Assembly: GCF_024490875.1 (NCBI RefSeq)
Contig: NZ_JACCLX010000007.1
Coordinates: 40,897 to 104,896, forward strand
DNA length: 64,000 nucleotides
Origin: Methanocaldococcus sp.
GTDB taxonomy: Archaea; AGJL01; Methanococci; Methanococcales; Methanocaldococcaceae
Direction: 5' to 3'
Below, in pieces: positions 44,362 through 53,810 of the stretch; positions within the stretch are counted from its first letter, which is position 1; each line of letters starts with the position of its first letter. Both the position numbers and the translations under genes were made by a program. The notes beneath the pieces were generated by a model. It had not been told where the DNA came from and made no database searches. It saw nothing but the letters and a program-made list of their open reading frames with translations.

Positions 44362-45366
44362 ATGATTAATTTAAGAGAATTAAAAAAATATGCAAATCCA
44401 TTTTTTTTAACAATAAGAAAGGATAAAATTTTAGTCAATAACAAAAGAATGGCTAGATTATCAAGAACTAAAATGAACAAAATTGAAGAAGATTTTGGAA
44501 TTCCAGTAATTTATTCAAAAACTTATGAATATGTTTCTACAAAGGTTGGGAGATTTATCAATAGGCATAAGATTATAGCCCCAAGAGATGTGATTATTGT
44601 TGGGCTTAGCGGAGGCAAAGATAGTTTATTATTGTTACATCTTTTGGAGGTTTATAGAAGGAAGTATGGAATAAAGTTAATAGCGGTTACTGTTGATGTT
44701 AATATAGGTGGAGTGAGACCTTGGAAAGAAGATAGTGAGGGAGTTAAATTAATAAAACACCACTGTGAAATGCTAAATGTTCCTCATCTATTGTTAAAAA
44801 GTGATTTAGATGTAGTTGAACTCTCAGAAATTTTAACAAAAACTTCTAAAGGAATGGAATTTTCTCCTTGCTTTTCTTGCTCTGTAATTAAAAGGCATTT
44901 ATTAGGAAAATTAGCAAAAGAAATATCTGAAAAAGAAAATATTCCTTACGAGAAAGTTAAAATAGCTTATGGACATAATTTAGATGATAATTCAGATACA
45001 ATTTTAGCAAATATCTTTAAAGGAGAGAGATTAAAGTTTATGAGACCTTTAACAAAATTTAAGAGTAATGTAGTTAATTATAAAGATTTAAAGATTCAGT
45101 TAGAGGAATGTATAATAATTAGACCCATGCTTCCAGTACTGGAGGAGGATATAATAAAGGCTCTTGAGGAGTGTAATATAGAGTATTACAAAGATAAAGA
45201 TATTTGCCCATATAGTAGAGATAGAGGAGATAGCATTAGGAGAAGATGTCACGAGATTTTAGAAAAATTGGAAGAAGAGATTCCAAATATTAGAGAGATG
45301 GTTGTAAGTTCTGCTATAAAAACAGTTGAATTTTATAGTAAAAATCCTTATAACATTGAGGAATAA
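44362..45366 (+). CDS. PP-loop ATPase, TtcA/TtuA-like tRNA thiolation family
   Basis: 334 residues. 'VGLSGGKDSLLLLHLL' is the PP loop near 80; 'FSPCFSCSVIKRHLL' and a later Cys in 'DICPYSRDRGDSIRRR' are the three cluster cysteines of the TtcA group; 'YGHNLDDNSDTILANIFKGER' completes the family pattern. Likely thiolates a tRNA base with a 4Fe-4S cluster. It lacks the zinc-finger start of TtuA. Base position unknown. Confidence 0.85.
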   Translation: MINLRELKKYANPFFLTIRKDKILVNNKRMARLSRTKMNKIEEDFGIPVIYSKTYEYVSTKVGRFINRHKIIAPRDVIIVGLSGGKDSLLLLHLLEVYRRKYGIKLIAVTVDVNIGGVRPWKEDSEGVKLIKHHCEMLNVPHLLLKSDLDVVELSEILTKTSKGMEFSPCFSCSVIKRHLLGKLAKEISEKENIPYEKVKIAYGHNLDDNSDTILANIFKGERLKFMRPLTKFKSNVVNYKDLKIQLEECIIIRPMLPVLEEDIIKALEECNIEYYKDKDICPYSRDRGDSIRRRCHEILEKLEEEIPNIREMVVSSAIKTVEFYSKNPYNIEE

Positions 45367-45372
45367 ACTTAA

Positions 45373-45966
45373 TTATTTTTTATTTTTTATTATTTCAATC
45401 TCGAAATAACAGGCATCATAACCCTGAGCCATACACTTTATTTCATTAACCACAACAGTTTTTTTTAATATGCATTCCATAGCCCCAGCAAGTAGTCCAG
45501 CATCAAAGTGACACATTGGCTCAGTATCTTCCAAACCTCCACACATTGCACATTCTTTAACTTTAATAATTAATGGTTTTCTACTTTCAATTTCTAATAT
45601 TCCTAAATTATTTTTTCTGAAAAATTTTTTTAACTCTCTAAAATTCTTTGGCTCTAAGAATTTACCAAATTCATATCCCATTTCATATAAAGTTATCTCT
45701 GAACCCCTCTCCTTAATCTTTTTCATTAATATATAAATCATAATTCTAAAAATCTCCAATGGAATGTATCCTTTAATCTTTCTATCTGTATATTTTTCCT
45801 CATCAAATGTCATTTTTTCTCTATTGAATCCTTTTTTTAAATGTTCAACAACCTCACAAACTAATTCATCGTCATTTGGAAATTTGTTGTCAATATTATC
45901 CTCTTTACATAAAATATCTTCAAAAAATTCTCCCAACTCTTTATTAAATTTTAGATGAATCTGCAT
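45373..45966 (-). CDS. V4R-domain protein without an attached DNA-binding domain
   Basis: 197 residues from ATG 45966 after GGTGATA. The C-terminal half has the V4R fold with 'KECAMCGGLEDTEPMCHFDAGLLAGAMECI' region, conserved Cys pairs and 'CMAQGYDACYFEIE'. V4R domains bind small ligands or metals; in methanogens they form the sensor part of MsvR redox regulators, but here no winged helix is fused. A TTCGTA...TACGAA element lies upstream. Confidence 0.75.
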   Translation of the reverse strand: MQIHLKFNKELGEFFEDILCKEDNIDNKFPNDDELVCEVVEHLKKGFNREKMTFDEEKYTDRKIKGYIPLEIFRIMIYILMKKIKERGSEITLYEMGYEFGKFLEPKNFRELKKFFRKNNLGILEIESRKPLIIKVKECAMCGGLEDTEPMCHFDAGLLAGAMECILKKTVVVNEIKCMAQGYDACYFEIEIIKNKK

Positions 45967-46044
45967 AAATATCACCTCATAAACTATAAAAATTAAAGTA
46001 AATTATATTTTTATTTTAAAGATAATAATCTTTGTCATCCTATT

Positions 46045-46074
46045 TTCGTATAAAATAGTCAAAAAATTTACGAA
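46045..46074. promoter_or_regulatory. Inverted repeat TTCGTA-N18-TACGAA upstream of the V4R gene
   Basis: TTCGTA 46045-46050 and TACGAA 46069-46074, 79 bases before the V4R start. The half-site resembles boxes reported for the methanogen redox regulator MsvR, as I recall them; spacing differs. Candidate operator. Confidence 0.45.
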
Positions 46075-46111
46075 TTTTGAAAAAATTTAGAAAAATTTTA
46101 AAAGAGATAAT

Positions 46112-46486
46112 CTATTTTTTAATTAGTTTATCTTTATATTTAAATAAATCAAAAATACTTAAAGTTCCTACGAGTTCCTCTTTATCATTAATAACAGGAT
46201 AAGCAATTATTTCATTATTAACCATTTCATCTATCAATTCATTAGTTAATTCATCATTTTCATTTAAAATTTTTATTTCATCAATTAATAACATCAAATC
46301 TTCAATTTTTGAATGCTTACATCCTGCAAGTAGATCTAAAGCAGTAATCCATCCAACTAATTTACCATCTTCTACAACTGGTGCATAATATTTTCCTTCT
46401 TTATATAATAATTGAACAACCTCTCCACCAATATCATTTGGAGAAACAACTATTGGATTTTTGTTCATAACATCTTTAATTTTCAT
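46112..46486 (-). CDS. CBS-domain pair protein
   Basis: 124 residues from ATG 46486, with GGAGG just upstream. Two CBS repeats ('MKIKDVMNKNPIVVSPNDIGGEVVQLL' region and 'EIIAYPVINDKEELVGTLSIFDL'). Such stand-alone pairs sense adenine nucleotides or SAM. A longer frame to 46663 adds a hydrophobic stretch read through non-coding promoter DNA; rejected. Divergent from hdrC. Confidence 0.85.
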   Translation of the reverse strand: MKIKDVMNKNPIVVSPNDIGGEVVQLLYKEGKYYAPVVEDGKLVGWITALDLLAGCKHSKIEDLMLLIDEIKILNENDELTNELIDEMVNNEIIAYPVINDKEELVGTLSIFDLFKYKDKLIKK

Positions 46487-46592
46487 ATTTTCAACCTCCA
46501 TATAATAAACAATAATTCTAATTACAAATAACAAAATATAAATATTATATAAAGAATAAAATATAATTACAAATATATTGTGGTGAATTAAA

Positions 46593-47180
46593 ATGGTCTT
46601 AAAAACTAATGAAATATTTGATAATAACTTTATAAATGAAATAATAAATACAGGTAAAGACATTTTAGATGAAAATCATGTTGCTTCTTTTAAAGCATGC
46701 TATCAATGTGGAACTTGTACTGGTAGTTGTCCTAGTGGTAGAATAACAGCATTTAGAACAAGAAAATTAATAAGATATGCTCAATGTGGTATGAGAAAAT
46801 TTGCTGTGGAAAGTGAAGATTTATGGATGTGCACTACATGTTATGAATGCTACGAAAGATGTCCAAGAGAAGTAAAAATAACTGATATTATTAAAATCAT
46901 TAGAAATATTGCTGCAAGAGAAGGCAGAATGGCTGAACCTCATAAAAAAACTGCTCTATATGTATTTAAAACTGGGCATGCAGTTCCAATAAATGATAAA
47001 ATAAAAGAAGCAAGAAAATCTATTGGTTTACCTGAAATTCCTCCAACAACACATAAATATCCAGAAGTATTAGAGATTATAAGAGGTATTATGATTGATT
47101 TAAAATTTTGTGATATGGTAGGTATCTGCACAGAGACTATGGAATTAAAACCAATACAATGGAAAGATATGTCAGAATAA
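46593..47180 (+). CDS. hdrC: CoB-CoM heterodisulfide reductase subunit C
   Basis: 195 residues with two 4Fe-4S motifs: '[15 protein letters not shown]' near 40 and '[13 protein letters not shown]' near 85. Carries electrons from HdrA to HdrB in the cytoplasmic complex that reduces CoM-S-S-CoB and bifurcates to ferredoxin. hdrA is not in this window, as is usual in Methanocaldococcus. Ribosome site TGGTGAA. Very sure. Confidence 0.95.
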   Translation: MVLKTNEIFDNNFINEIINTGKDILDENHVASFKACYQCGTCTGSCPSGRITAFRTRKLIRYAQCGMRKFAVESEDLWMCTTCYECYERCPREVKITDIIKIIRNIAAREGRMAEPHKKTALYVFKTGHAVPINDKIKEARKSIGLPEIPPTTHKYPEVLEIIRGIMIDLKFCDMVGICTETMELKPIQWKDMSE

Positions 47181-47199
47181 ATATAATAGGTGACGTATT

Positions 47200-48078
47200 A
47201 TGGAATTTGTTTTTTTCTTAGGATGTATTGCTCCTAATAGATACCCAGGAATTGAAAAAGCAACATACATTGCATTAGAAAAATTGGGAATAAAATTACA
47301 TCCCTTTGAAAAAGCATCCTGTTGTCCTGCTCCAGGGGTATTTGGTTCTTTCGATTTAAAGACATGGCTTACACTTGCCGCGAGAAACTTGTGCGTTGCC
47401 GAAGAAATGGGATTAGATATATTAACAATATGTAATGGGTGCTATGGTTCTTTATTTGAAGCAAATCATATTCTTAAAGATAATGAAAAAGCTCGAAAGT
47501 TTGTTAATGAAATTTTATCAAAATATGGATTAGAATATAAAGGGACCGTTAAAGTTAGACATTTACCTGAAGTATTATATTTTGATTTAGGAGTAGATGC
47601 AATAAGAGAAAAGGTAAAAAAACCTTTAAATATAAATGTTGCAGTTCATTATGGTTGTCATTACTTAAAACCAACTGATATAAAAAAGTTAGAAAGCTCT
47701 GAAAGGCCTAAATCTTTTGATGAACTTGTTGAAGCACTCGGAGCTAAATCAATAAATTATAAAGATAAAAATATGTGTTGTGGAGCAGGAGGAGGTGTTA
47801 GAGCAAGAAATCTTGATGTTGCTTTAAAAATGACTGAAATGAAATTAAAAAATATAAAAGAAGCAGGTGCAGATTGTATTACTGATGTTTGTCCATTCTG
47901 TCACTTGCAGTTTGATAGAGGACAAGTAGAAATAAAAGAAAAGTTTGGTAAAGAATACAATATTCCAGTAATACACTATTCTCAACTATTAGGATTATCT
48001 ATGGGTATGTCACCAAAAGATGTTGCTTTGGATTTACATTTTGTCTCAACTGACAAACTCATCGAAAAGCTTAAATAG
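47200..48078 (+). CDS. hdrB: CoB-CoM heterodisulfide reductase subunit B
   Basis: 292 residues. Two cysteine-rich CCG-type motifs: 'CCPAPGVF...CNGCYGS' and 'YGCHYLKP...MCCGAGGG...CPFCHLQFD', which hold the non-cubane clusters that split the heterodisulfide. 19 bases after hdrC, same operon. Very sure. Confidence 0.95.
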   Translation: MEFVFFLGCIAPNRYPGIEKATYIALEKLGIKLHPFEKASCCPAPGVFGSFDLKTWLTLAARNLCVAEEMGLDILTICNGCYGSLFEANHILKDNEKARKFVNEILSKYGLEYKGTVKVRHLPEVLYFDLGVDAIREKVKKPLNINVAVHYGCHYLKPTDIKKLESSERPKSFDELVEALGAKSINYKDKNMCCGAGGGVRARNLDVALKMTEMKLKNIKEAGADCITDVCPFCHLQFDRGQVEIKEKFGKEYNIPVIHYSQLLGLSMGMSPKDVALDLHFVSTDKLIEKLK

Positions 48079-48139
48079 ATGTAAGAATATAAAATTATAT
48101 GTATAAAAGTTAAAAATAACTGATTTTTTGGGTGTTATT

Positions 48140-48466
48140 ATGAAAAATGAAGTTTTCTATGGGGAGGGTATGAAAATAGTCAAAGAAAAATATCCTGATT
48201 TGTATGAGGTAATAGTTAAATTAAACGATGTAGCATACACTGGAAAAGTTTTAGATTACAAAACTCAGAAGTTAATCGCTATAGCAATTGTTGCTGCAAA
48301 ATGTGATAAAATTGCCACAAAAAAACAGATGATAAGTGGAATTAAAGAGTTAGGAATTACAAAAGAAGAAATTATAGATGCTTTAAAAGTTGTATTATTA
48401 ACAAGTGGTATGCCAGCATTTACAAAGGCTATGAGAATTTTAAATGAAATTGAAAAAGAATTATAA
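48140..48466 (+). CDS. Carboxymuconolactone decarboxylase/AhpD-like protein
   Basis: 108 residues from ATG 48140. All-helical CMD fold; the AhpD C-x-x-C is not present (a single Cys in 'AAKCDKIATKKQ', then 'SGMPAFTKAMRIL'), so peroxidase-partner activity is uncertain. Its place ahead of superoxide reductase suggests a redox role (inference). Confidence 0.8.
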   Translation: MKNEVFYGEGMKIVKEKYPDLYEVIVKLNDVAYTGKVLDYKTQKLIAIAIVAAKCDKIATKKQMISGIKELGITKEEIIDALKVVLLTSGMPAFTKAMRILNEIEKEL

Positions 48467-48496
48467 AATATTTAATAATGTGGGGGAGGGGACATT

Positions 48497-48847
48497 ATGA
48501 ACTATTTTTGCAGAATAAATAGGATAAAAGAGGGTAACGATTTTGAAAAAAAGCACACTCCTTTTATTGAATGTCCAGACATTGTTAAAAGTGAAGAGTA
48601 TTTTGAAGTTAAAATTTCTCCTGGAATTCCTCATCCTATGGAAGATAGTCATTTTATTCAATGGATTGAGTTATATATGGGTGATATTTATTTAGCAAGG
48701 GTGGATTTTACACAATTTATGAAGCCTGAGGTAAAGTTAATGGTAAAATCTCCTTTAAAAAGACATGAAAAATTTACCTTAAAGGCTTTGATGAGATGTA
48801 ACTTACATGGAGTGTGGGAATATATAAAAGAGATTAAATTAGAATAA
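48497..48847 (+). CDS. sor: Superoxide reductase (neelaredoxin type)
   Basis: 116 residues. Ligands of the mononuclear iron are visible: 'FEKKHTPFIE' (Lys-His), 'GIPHPMEDSHFIQWIELY' (two His) and 'MRCNLHGVWE' (Cys and His). Reduces superoxide to peroxide without making oxygen, using rubredoxin. No N-terminal desulforedoxin domain, so the one-iron form. Strong GGGGGAGGGG site. Very sure. Confidence 0.92.
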   Translation: MNYFCRINRIKEGNDFEKKHTPFIECPDIVKSEEYFEVKISPGIPHPMEDSHFIQWIELYMGDIYLARVDFTQFMKPEVKLMVKSPLKRHEKFTLKALMRCNLHGVWEYIKEIKLE

Positions 48848-48959
48848 TTTCTTTAATTTTTTAACGAATTTAGTCAGGTTAAGTATATGTATCAAAATTA
48901 TAATAAAATTATAATAGCATAATATCAATCGACAATAAAAAGGTTAAAAAGGTGAAAAA

Positions 48960-49121
48960 ATGGCAAAATATCAATGTATGTGCGGTTGGATTTATGATGA
49001 AGATGTGGGGGAACCTTCTCAAAATATACCTCCTGGAACAAAATTTGAAGATTTACCTGATACATTTAGATGTCCACAATGTGGATTAGGAAAAAACGCT
49101 TTTAGAAAGATAGAAGAATAG
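48960..49121 (+). CDS. Rubredoxin
   Basis: 53 residues, ATG 48960 after AAGGTGAA, TAG 49119-49121. 'YQCMCGWIYDEDVG' and 'FRCPQCGLGKNAF' hold the iron; the first pair is C-x-C rather than the usual C-x-x-C. Electron donor to superoxide reductase, rubrerythrin and F420H2 oxidase (inference). Small and easy to miss. Confidence 0.92.
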   Translation: MAKYQCMCGWIYDEDVGEPSQNIPPGTKFEDLPDTFRCPQCGLGKNAFRKIEE

Positions 49122-49131
49122 GTGATAAACT

Positions 49132-49407
49132 ATGATAACAACAAATCATCCACTATATGAGGCTTTGAAAGATATTCAAGACTTTAAATTAAGATTAATA
49201 GAATACTTCAAAGATAAAGATGTTTTTCCTATAAAAAGTAAAGTAGAATTAGCTGAAGTATTACCTTGTGGTTTATCATTGCCTTGCGGAACTATTGAGG
49301 CAGGAGAGTTGGTTAAATTATTAACAGACAACGACTTTCCAATAAAAGATGCAGAAGATTTAGCAATGAAATTAGCAAATAAATGTCTAATTGAAAAGAA
49401 AGAATAA
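49132..49407 (+). CDS. MTH865-like family protein
   Basis: 91 residues; 'VFPIKSKVELAEVLPCGLSLPCGTIEAGELVKLL' region and 'FPIKDAEDLAMKL' match the small methanogen MTH865-like fold. Two Cys in 'PCGLSLPCG'. Function unknown; lies between rubredoxin and ferritin genes with tight spacing. Confidence 0.75.
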   Translation: MITTNHPLYEALKDIQDFKLRLIEYFKDKDVFPIKSKVELAEVLPCGLSLPCGTIEAGELVKLLTDNDFPIKDAEDLAMKLANKCLIEKKE

Positions 49408-49422
49408 GTTGGTGAATATAGG

Positions 49423-49935
49423 ATGATTAAAGAAAATATCTTAAATGCCTTAAATAAACAAATAAATAAAGAATTTTACTCAGCATATCTCTATTTATCC
49501 ATGTCAGCCTATGCGGAATCTCTTGGTTTAAAAGGATTCGCCCAGTGGTTTAAAGTTCAAAGTCAGGAAGAATTAGACCATGCAATGAAGATATATAGTT
49601 ATGTTATAGAAAGGGGTGGGAGAGTAAAATTATATGCCATAGAAAAACCAAAAAATGATTGGTCAATTATTGAAGTGTTCGAAGATGGATACAAACATGA
49701 ACAACTCATGACCGAATCAATAAACAATTTAATGGATTTGGCAGTTTCTGAAAAGGACTACGCAACAGTAAATTTCCTACAATGGTTTGTAAATGAACAA
49801 GTTGAAGAAGAGGCATCTTTTTCAGAAATTTTAGATAAATTAAAATTAATTGGTGATGATAAAAGAGGATTATTTATGCTCGATAAAGATCTTGGACAGA
49901 GAGTATATACTTCTCCAATAACAGAGAAAATTTAA
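49423..49935 (+). CDS. ftnA: Ferritin
   Basis: 170 residues, four-helix ferritin: '[21 protein letters not shown]' with the first ferroxidase Glu, '[16 protein letters not shown]' (Glu-x-x-His) and '[18 protein letters not shown]'. Stores iron as ferric mineral and so limits Fenton chemistry. Very sure. Confidence 0.93.
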   Translation: MIKENILNALNKQINKEFYSAYLYLSMSAYAESLGLKGFAQWFKVQSQEELDHAMKIYSYVIERGGRVKLYAIEKPKNDWSIIEVFEDGYKHEQLMTESINNLMDLAVSEKDYATVNFLQWFVNEQVEEEASFSEILDKLKLIGDDKRGLFMLDKDLGQRVYTSPITEKI

Positions 49936-49951
49936 TTCTTTAGGTGAAAAT

Positions 49952-50137
49952 ATGACTTGGTGGAAGTGTTCAAATTGTGGTTATGTTTTTGAAGCAGACA
50001 AACCCCCAGAAAAATGTCCAAATTGTGGAGCTAAATGTACATTTTATGATGTAACCTGCTACACTCCTGAGTGTGGATTTAAAGGTTACGATCCTAAATT
50101 AGTTGCAAGAAATCCAAATGAAGAAAGTAAATTATAA
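49952..50137 (+). CDS. Rubredoxin-like zinc ribbon, 61 residues
   Basis: '[26 protein letters not shown]' is a rubredoxin-type knuckle, followed by two more Cys in '[11 protein letters not shown]'. Resembles the rubredoxin tails of rubrerythrins but stands alone. May carry electrons or bind zinc. Ribosome site TAGGTGAAAA. Confidence 0.8.
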   Translation: MTWWKCSNCGYVFEADKPPEKCPNCGAKCTFYDVTCYTPECGFKGYDPKLVARNPNEESKL

Positions 50138-50165
50138 ATATTAAAATATTTAGAGGTGAGAAAAT

Positions 50166-50834
50166 ATGTGTGAAGGAAAAATGCCAGTTATTGGAGAGAA
50201 ATTTCCAGAAGTAGAAGTTAAAACTACTCATGGAACTATTAAATTACCAGATTATTATGTAGAAAAAGGTAAATGGTTTGTATTATTTAGCCATCCCGCT
50301 GACTTTACCCCAGTTTGTACAACTGAATTCGTTGGGTTCCAAAAGAGATATGATGAATTTAGAAAATTAAATACTGAATTAATTGGTTTAAGTATCGATC
50401 AAGTATTTAGCCACTTAAAATGGATTGAGTGGATCAAAGAAAAATTAAATGTAGAAATAGAATTCCCAATTATTGCAGATGACAGAGGAAAATTAGCAGA
50501 AAAATTAGGAATGATAAGCCCATACAAAGGAGATAACACAGTTAGAGCAGTTTTTGTCGTAGATAACAAAGGAATTATTAGAGCTATAATTTACTATCCA
50601 CAAGAAGTTGGTAGAAACTTAGATGAAATCGTAAGGTTAGTCAAAGCATTACAAGTTTCTGACGAAAAAGGAGTAGCAATGCCTGCAAACTGGCCAGAAA
50701 ATGACATAATTGGAGATAAAGTAATAATTCCACCGGCATCATCATTAGAAGAAATTAAGAAAAGAAAAGAGGCCTGTGAAAAAGGAGAAATTGAATGCTT
50801 AGATTGGTGGTTCTGCTATAAAAAGTTAGATTAA
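50166..50834 (+). CDS. Peroxiredoxin (Prx6-like, archaeal)
   Basis: 222 residues. Peroxidatic Cys in '[13 protein letters not shown]' near 50, '[17 protein letters not shown]' and the extended C-terminus with further Cys ('[23 protein letters not shown]') typical of archaeal 1-Cys-type decamers. Reduces hydrogen peroxide and organic peroxides. Very sure. Confidence 0.94.
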   Translation: MCEGKMPVIGEKFPEVEVKTTHGTIKLPDYYVEKGKWFVLFSHPADFTPVCTTEFVGFQKRYDEFRKLNTELIGLSIDQVFSHLKWIEWIKEKLNVEIEFPIIADDRGKLAEKLGMISPYKGDNTVRAVFVVDNKGIIRAIIYYPQEVGRNLDEIVRLVKALQVSDEKGVAMPANWPENDIIGDKVIIPPASSLEEIKKRKEACEKGEIECLDWWFCYKKLD

Positions 50835-50875
50835 TCCAAATTTTTTATTTTTAAATTTTATTGAGGCTGATAACC

Positions 50876-51115
50876 ATGGTAGAACTTAAAATTGCCTGTA
50901 AATTAGATGGTACTTGTGAAAAACCAAAATATAGAAAATATAAATGTAGAGTTTGTGGTTGGGTATATGATCCATTAAAAGGAGATCCTTCTCAAAACAT
51001 ACCACCAAAGACCCCATTCGAAGAACTTCCAGACGATTGGGTTTGTCCAGTTTGTAGAGGAAAAGTAGGTAAAGAATACTTCGAACCATTAGATGAATGG
51101 GTAGAATTCGATTAA
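50876..51115 (+). CDS. Rubredoxin with N-terminal extension
   Basis: 79 residues from ATG 50876 after GAGGCTGATAA. About 22 extra residues with two Cys precede a full rubredoxin domain: '[23 protein letters not shown]' region and '[15 protein letters not shown]'. Second rubredoxin of the cluster; likely partner of the neighbouring peroxidases. Confidence 0.92.
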   Translation: MVELKIACKLDGTCEKPKYRKYKCRVCGWVYDPLKGDPSQNIPPKTPFEELPDDWVCPVCRGKVGKEYFEPLDEWVEFD

Positions 51116-51142
51116 AATATTTATTATTTTTGGTGAATTCTT

Positions 51143-51601
51143 ATGAAACAAACTTTAATAAATTTAATAAAGGCATATATTGGAGAGAGTTTAGCAAGGA
51201 ATAGATATACCTGCTATGCAAAAATTGCAAAAAATGAAGGTTATGAAATTATATCCGATATATTTTTATTAACTGCTGAAAATTTAAAGGCTTCAATTGA
51301 AGGAGAACACTATGAATATACAGAAATGTATCCAAAGTTTGCAGAAATCGCAGAAAAAGAGGGATTAAAAGATATTGCTGAAAGATTGAGAGCAATTGCA
51401 ATAGCAGAAAAGCATCACGAAGAGAGATTTAAAAAATTGTTAAAAGAACTTGAAAACGGAACATTATATAAGAAAAATGAAAATATAGAATGGGTTTGTA
51501 AAAAATGCGGCTATGTTCATGTAGGAAATGAACCACCAGAAGAATGTCCTTCATGTTCTCATCCAAGAAAATACTTTATGGTTAAATGCGAAAAATATTA
51601 A
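51143..51601 (+). CDS. rbr: Rubrerythrin
   Basis: 152 residues. Ferritin-like diiron domain ('AYIGESLARNRYTCYAKIA', 'EGEHYEYTEMYPKFAEIAEKEG', 'AEKHHEERFKKLL') plus a C-terminal rubredoxin domain ('VCKKCGYVHVGNEPPEECPSC'). NAD(P)H- or F420H2-linked peroxide reductase through rubredoxin. Very sure. Confidence 0.95.
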   Translation: MKQTLINLIKAYIGESLARNRYTCYAKIAKNEGYEIISDIFLLTAENLKASIEGEHYEYTEMYPKFAEIAEKEGLKDIAERLRAIAIAEKHHEERFKKLLKELENGTLYKKNENIEWVCKKCGYVHVGNEPPEECPSCSHPRKYFMVKCEKY

Positions 51602-51615
51602 AGTGGGGGATGAAG

Positions 51616-51966
51616 ATGAAAGTAGCTTTCTTAATTTTCTCATATTTACATAAAAACAGTCCAAACATTCCAGTAATGTTTCATACATTGTTATTTGCAA
51701 ATGAGTTAAAAGAAAAAGGAGATGTAGTGAAGATTATATTAGAAGGAGAAGGGGTCTTATGGGCAAAGGATTTGTTAAGTGAGAACCATCCATTGAAAAA
51801 TCACTTTGAAAAATTAAAAGATGACTTTGTAGTTTGTGAAGCATGTGCAAGTATGTTTAACATTAAAAATGAAATTGAAGGAAAATTAAAGTTAGAAAAT
51901 GATCTATTTGGACATATAAGTTTAAAGAAATATTTAGATGAAGGTTATCAAATCATTGAACTTTAA
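51616..51966 (+). CDS. DsrE-like protein
   Basis: 116 residues from ATG 51616, spaced six bases from GGGGG; ATG 51610 is too close. 'KVAFLIFSYLHKNSPNIPVMFHTLLFANELKEKG' region and 'VVCEACASMF' resemble the DsrE/YchN fold with conserved Cys. Possible sulfur-handling protein. 12 bases before fprA. Confidence 0.75.
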   Translation: MKVAFLIFSYLHKNSPNIPVMFHTLLFANELKEKGDVVKIILEGEGVLWAKDLLSENHPLKNHFEKLKDDFVVCEACASMFNIKNEIEGKLKLENDLFGHISLKKYLDEGYQIIEL

Positions 51967-51978
51967 AAAGTGATTATT

Positions 51979-53151
51979 ATGGTATTAGAAATTAAAAAAG
52001 ATATATTTTGGGTTGGAGTAATTGATTGGGAAGTTAGAGATTTTCATGGATATATAACGCAGGATGGTTCTACATATAATTCATATCTAATAAAAGATAA
52101 TAAAAATGTTTTAATAGATACTGCAAAAAGTTATATGTTTGATGAACTAATTGAAGGAATTAACAAAGTCATTAATCCTAAGGAAATTGACTATGTCGTT
52201 GTAAATCATGTGGAACCTGACCATAGCGGTTGTGTAGATAAGATTGTTAAACTCAGTGGAGCAACAGTAATTACGAATGAGAAAGGAAAGGAGCATTTAT
52301 CTTTATATTATGATACAGAAGGATGGGACTTTATTATTGTAGATACCGGAGATGAAATAAATATTGGAAACAGAACCTTAAAGTTTATAAAAACTCCAAT
52401 GCTCCACTGGCCAGACAATATGCTAACATACTGTGTAGAAGATAAAATTTTATTCTCTAATGATGCATTTGGGCAACATATTGCAACATCTGAAAGATTT
52501 GATTATGAAGTTGGAGACATAATTTTTGAATATGCAAAAGAGTACTTTGCAAATATATTAATGCCTTATAAAATGTTAATTCCTAATGCAATAAACTCCT
52601 TAAAAGATTTGGATATAGAACTTATCTGTCCTTCTCATGGAGTTATATGGAAAGAGATGAAAGATAAGATTATAAAAAAATATATTGATTGGGCAAGTGA
52701 TAAAGTAGAAAATAAGGCTGTTATTGTTTATGACACAATGTATAATTCCACAAAGATGATGGCACATGCAATAGCCAACGGTTTGATGGAAAGGGGTGTA
52801 ATTGTAAAAGTATATAGAATCTCAGAAACTCCTATGAATACAATTATCAGAGAGATGGTTGACGCTAAATATATACTCATTGGCTCTCCAACTCTAAATC
52901 AAAATATCCTGCCAAACATTGCTAAATTTTTAGCATATATGGAGGGATTAAGAATCACAAATAAAATAGGAGTTGCATTTGGTTCTTATGGATGGATGGA
53001 GATGGCTACTGAAAAAATAAAAGATGTTTTCAAAAAATTAAATTACAAGATAGTTGAGGATGATTGTTTAAAAGTAAGATTTGCTCCAAAAAAAGAAGAT
53101 TTAAAGAAATGCTATGAATTTGGTAAAAAATTGGCAGAAGAAGATTTATAA
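51979..53151 (+). CDS. fprA: F420H2 oxidase (A-type flavoprotein)
   Basis: 390 residues. Metallo-beta-lactamase diiron domain with 'HVEPDHSG' (H-x-E-x-D-H) near 80 and 'SHGVIW', then a flavodoxin domain from about 250 ('VIVYDTMYNSTKMMAHAIANG', 'IGSPTLNQNILPNIAKFLAY'). Reduces oxygen to water with F420H2. Start at ATG 51979, not 51970 which lies in the ribosome site. Very sure. Confidence 0.95.
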   Translation: MVLEIKKDIFWVGVIDWEVRDFHGYITQDGSTYNSYLIKDNKNVLIDTAKSYMFDELIEGINKVINPKEIDYVVVNHVEPDHSGCVDKIVKLSGATVITNEKGKEHLSLYYDTEGWDFIIVDTGDEINIGNRTLKFIKTPMLHWPDNMLTYCVEDKILFSNDAFGQHIATSERFDYEVGDIIFEYAKEYFANILMPYKMLIPNAINSLKDLDIELICPSHGVIWKEMKDKIIKKYIDWASDKVENKAVIVYDTMYNSTKMMAHAIANGLMERGVIVKVYRISETPMNTIIREMVDAKYILIGSPTLNQNILPNIAKFLAYMEGLRITNKIGVAFGSYGWMEMATEKIKDVFKKLNYKIVEDDCLKVRFAPKKEDLKKCYEFGKKLAEEDL

Positions 53152-53201
53152 TATTTAAAATTAATCTTTTTTTATTTTTTTTATTAAATTGTGGTGAGAG
53201 T

Positions 53202-53798
53202 ATGAAGGTTTTTGGAATCAGTGGAAGTCCAAGATTACAAGGAACTCATTTTGCAGTAAATTATGCCCTACAATATTTAAAAGATAAGGGGATAGATGTT
53301 AGATACTTCTCTGTTCATAAAAAGAAAATAAATTTTTGCATTCATTGTGACTATTGTATAAAAAAGAAAGAGGGATGTATTCATAAGGATGATATGGAAG
53401 AGGTTTATAAAAATCTTATCTGGGCTGATGGAGTTATAATAGGAACTCCTGTTTATCAAGGAAATGTCACTGGACAGTTAAAGACACTAATGGATAGATG
53501 TAGAGCAATTTTAGCTAAAAACCCTAAGATACTGAGAGGGAAAATTGGAATGGGAATTGCTATTGGTGGAGATAGAAACGGAGGGCAAGAGATTGCTTTA
53601 AGAACAATACACGACTTTTTTATAATAAATGAGATGATTCCAGTTGGGGGAGGCTCTTTTGGTGCAAACTTAGGAGCTACATTTTGGTCTAAGGACAAAG
53701 GAAAAAAAGGAATTGAAGAAGATGAGGAAGGATTGAGAGTTTTAAGAAAAACACTTAATAGGTTTTATGATGTTTTAAAGGAAAAAGTAGAAGGATAA
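53202..53798 (+). CDS. Iron-sulfur flavoprotein (Isf family)
   Basis: 198 residues. Flavodoxin-like fold ('VFGISGSPRLQGTHFAVNYAL', 'GTPVYQGNVTGQLKTLMDR') with the compact cluster motif 'CIHCDYCIKKKEGC' near 47-60, the mark of Isf proteins, which pass electrons from ferredoxin to oxygen or peroxide. Very sure of family. Confidence 0.9.
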   Translation: MKVFGISGSPRLQGTHFAVNYALQYLKDKGIDVRYFSVHKKKINFCIHCDYCIKKKEGCIHKDDMEEVYKNLIWADGVIIGTPVYQGNVTGQLKTLMDRCRAILAKNPKILRGKIGMGIAIGGDRNGGQEIALRTIHDFFIINEMIPVGGGSFGANLGATFWSKDKGKKGIEEDEEGLRVLRKTLNRFYDVLKEKVEG

Positions 53799-53810
53799 AA
53801 GGGGGTAATA

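Noticed and set aside
46487..46663. Long hydrophobic N-terminal extension of the CBS protein
   Set aside because: It reads back through the GGAGG site at the ATG 46486 and through the hdrC promoter and start; its hydrophobicity is what AT-rich non-coding DNA gives.
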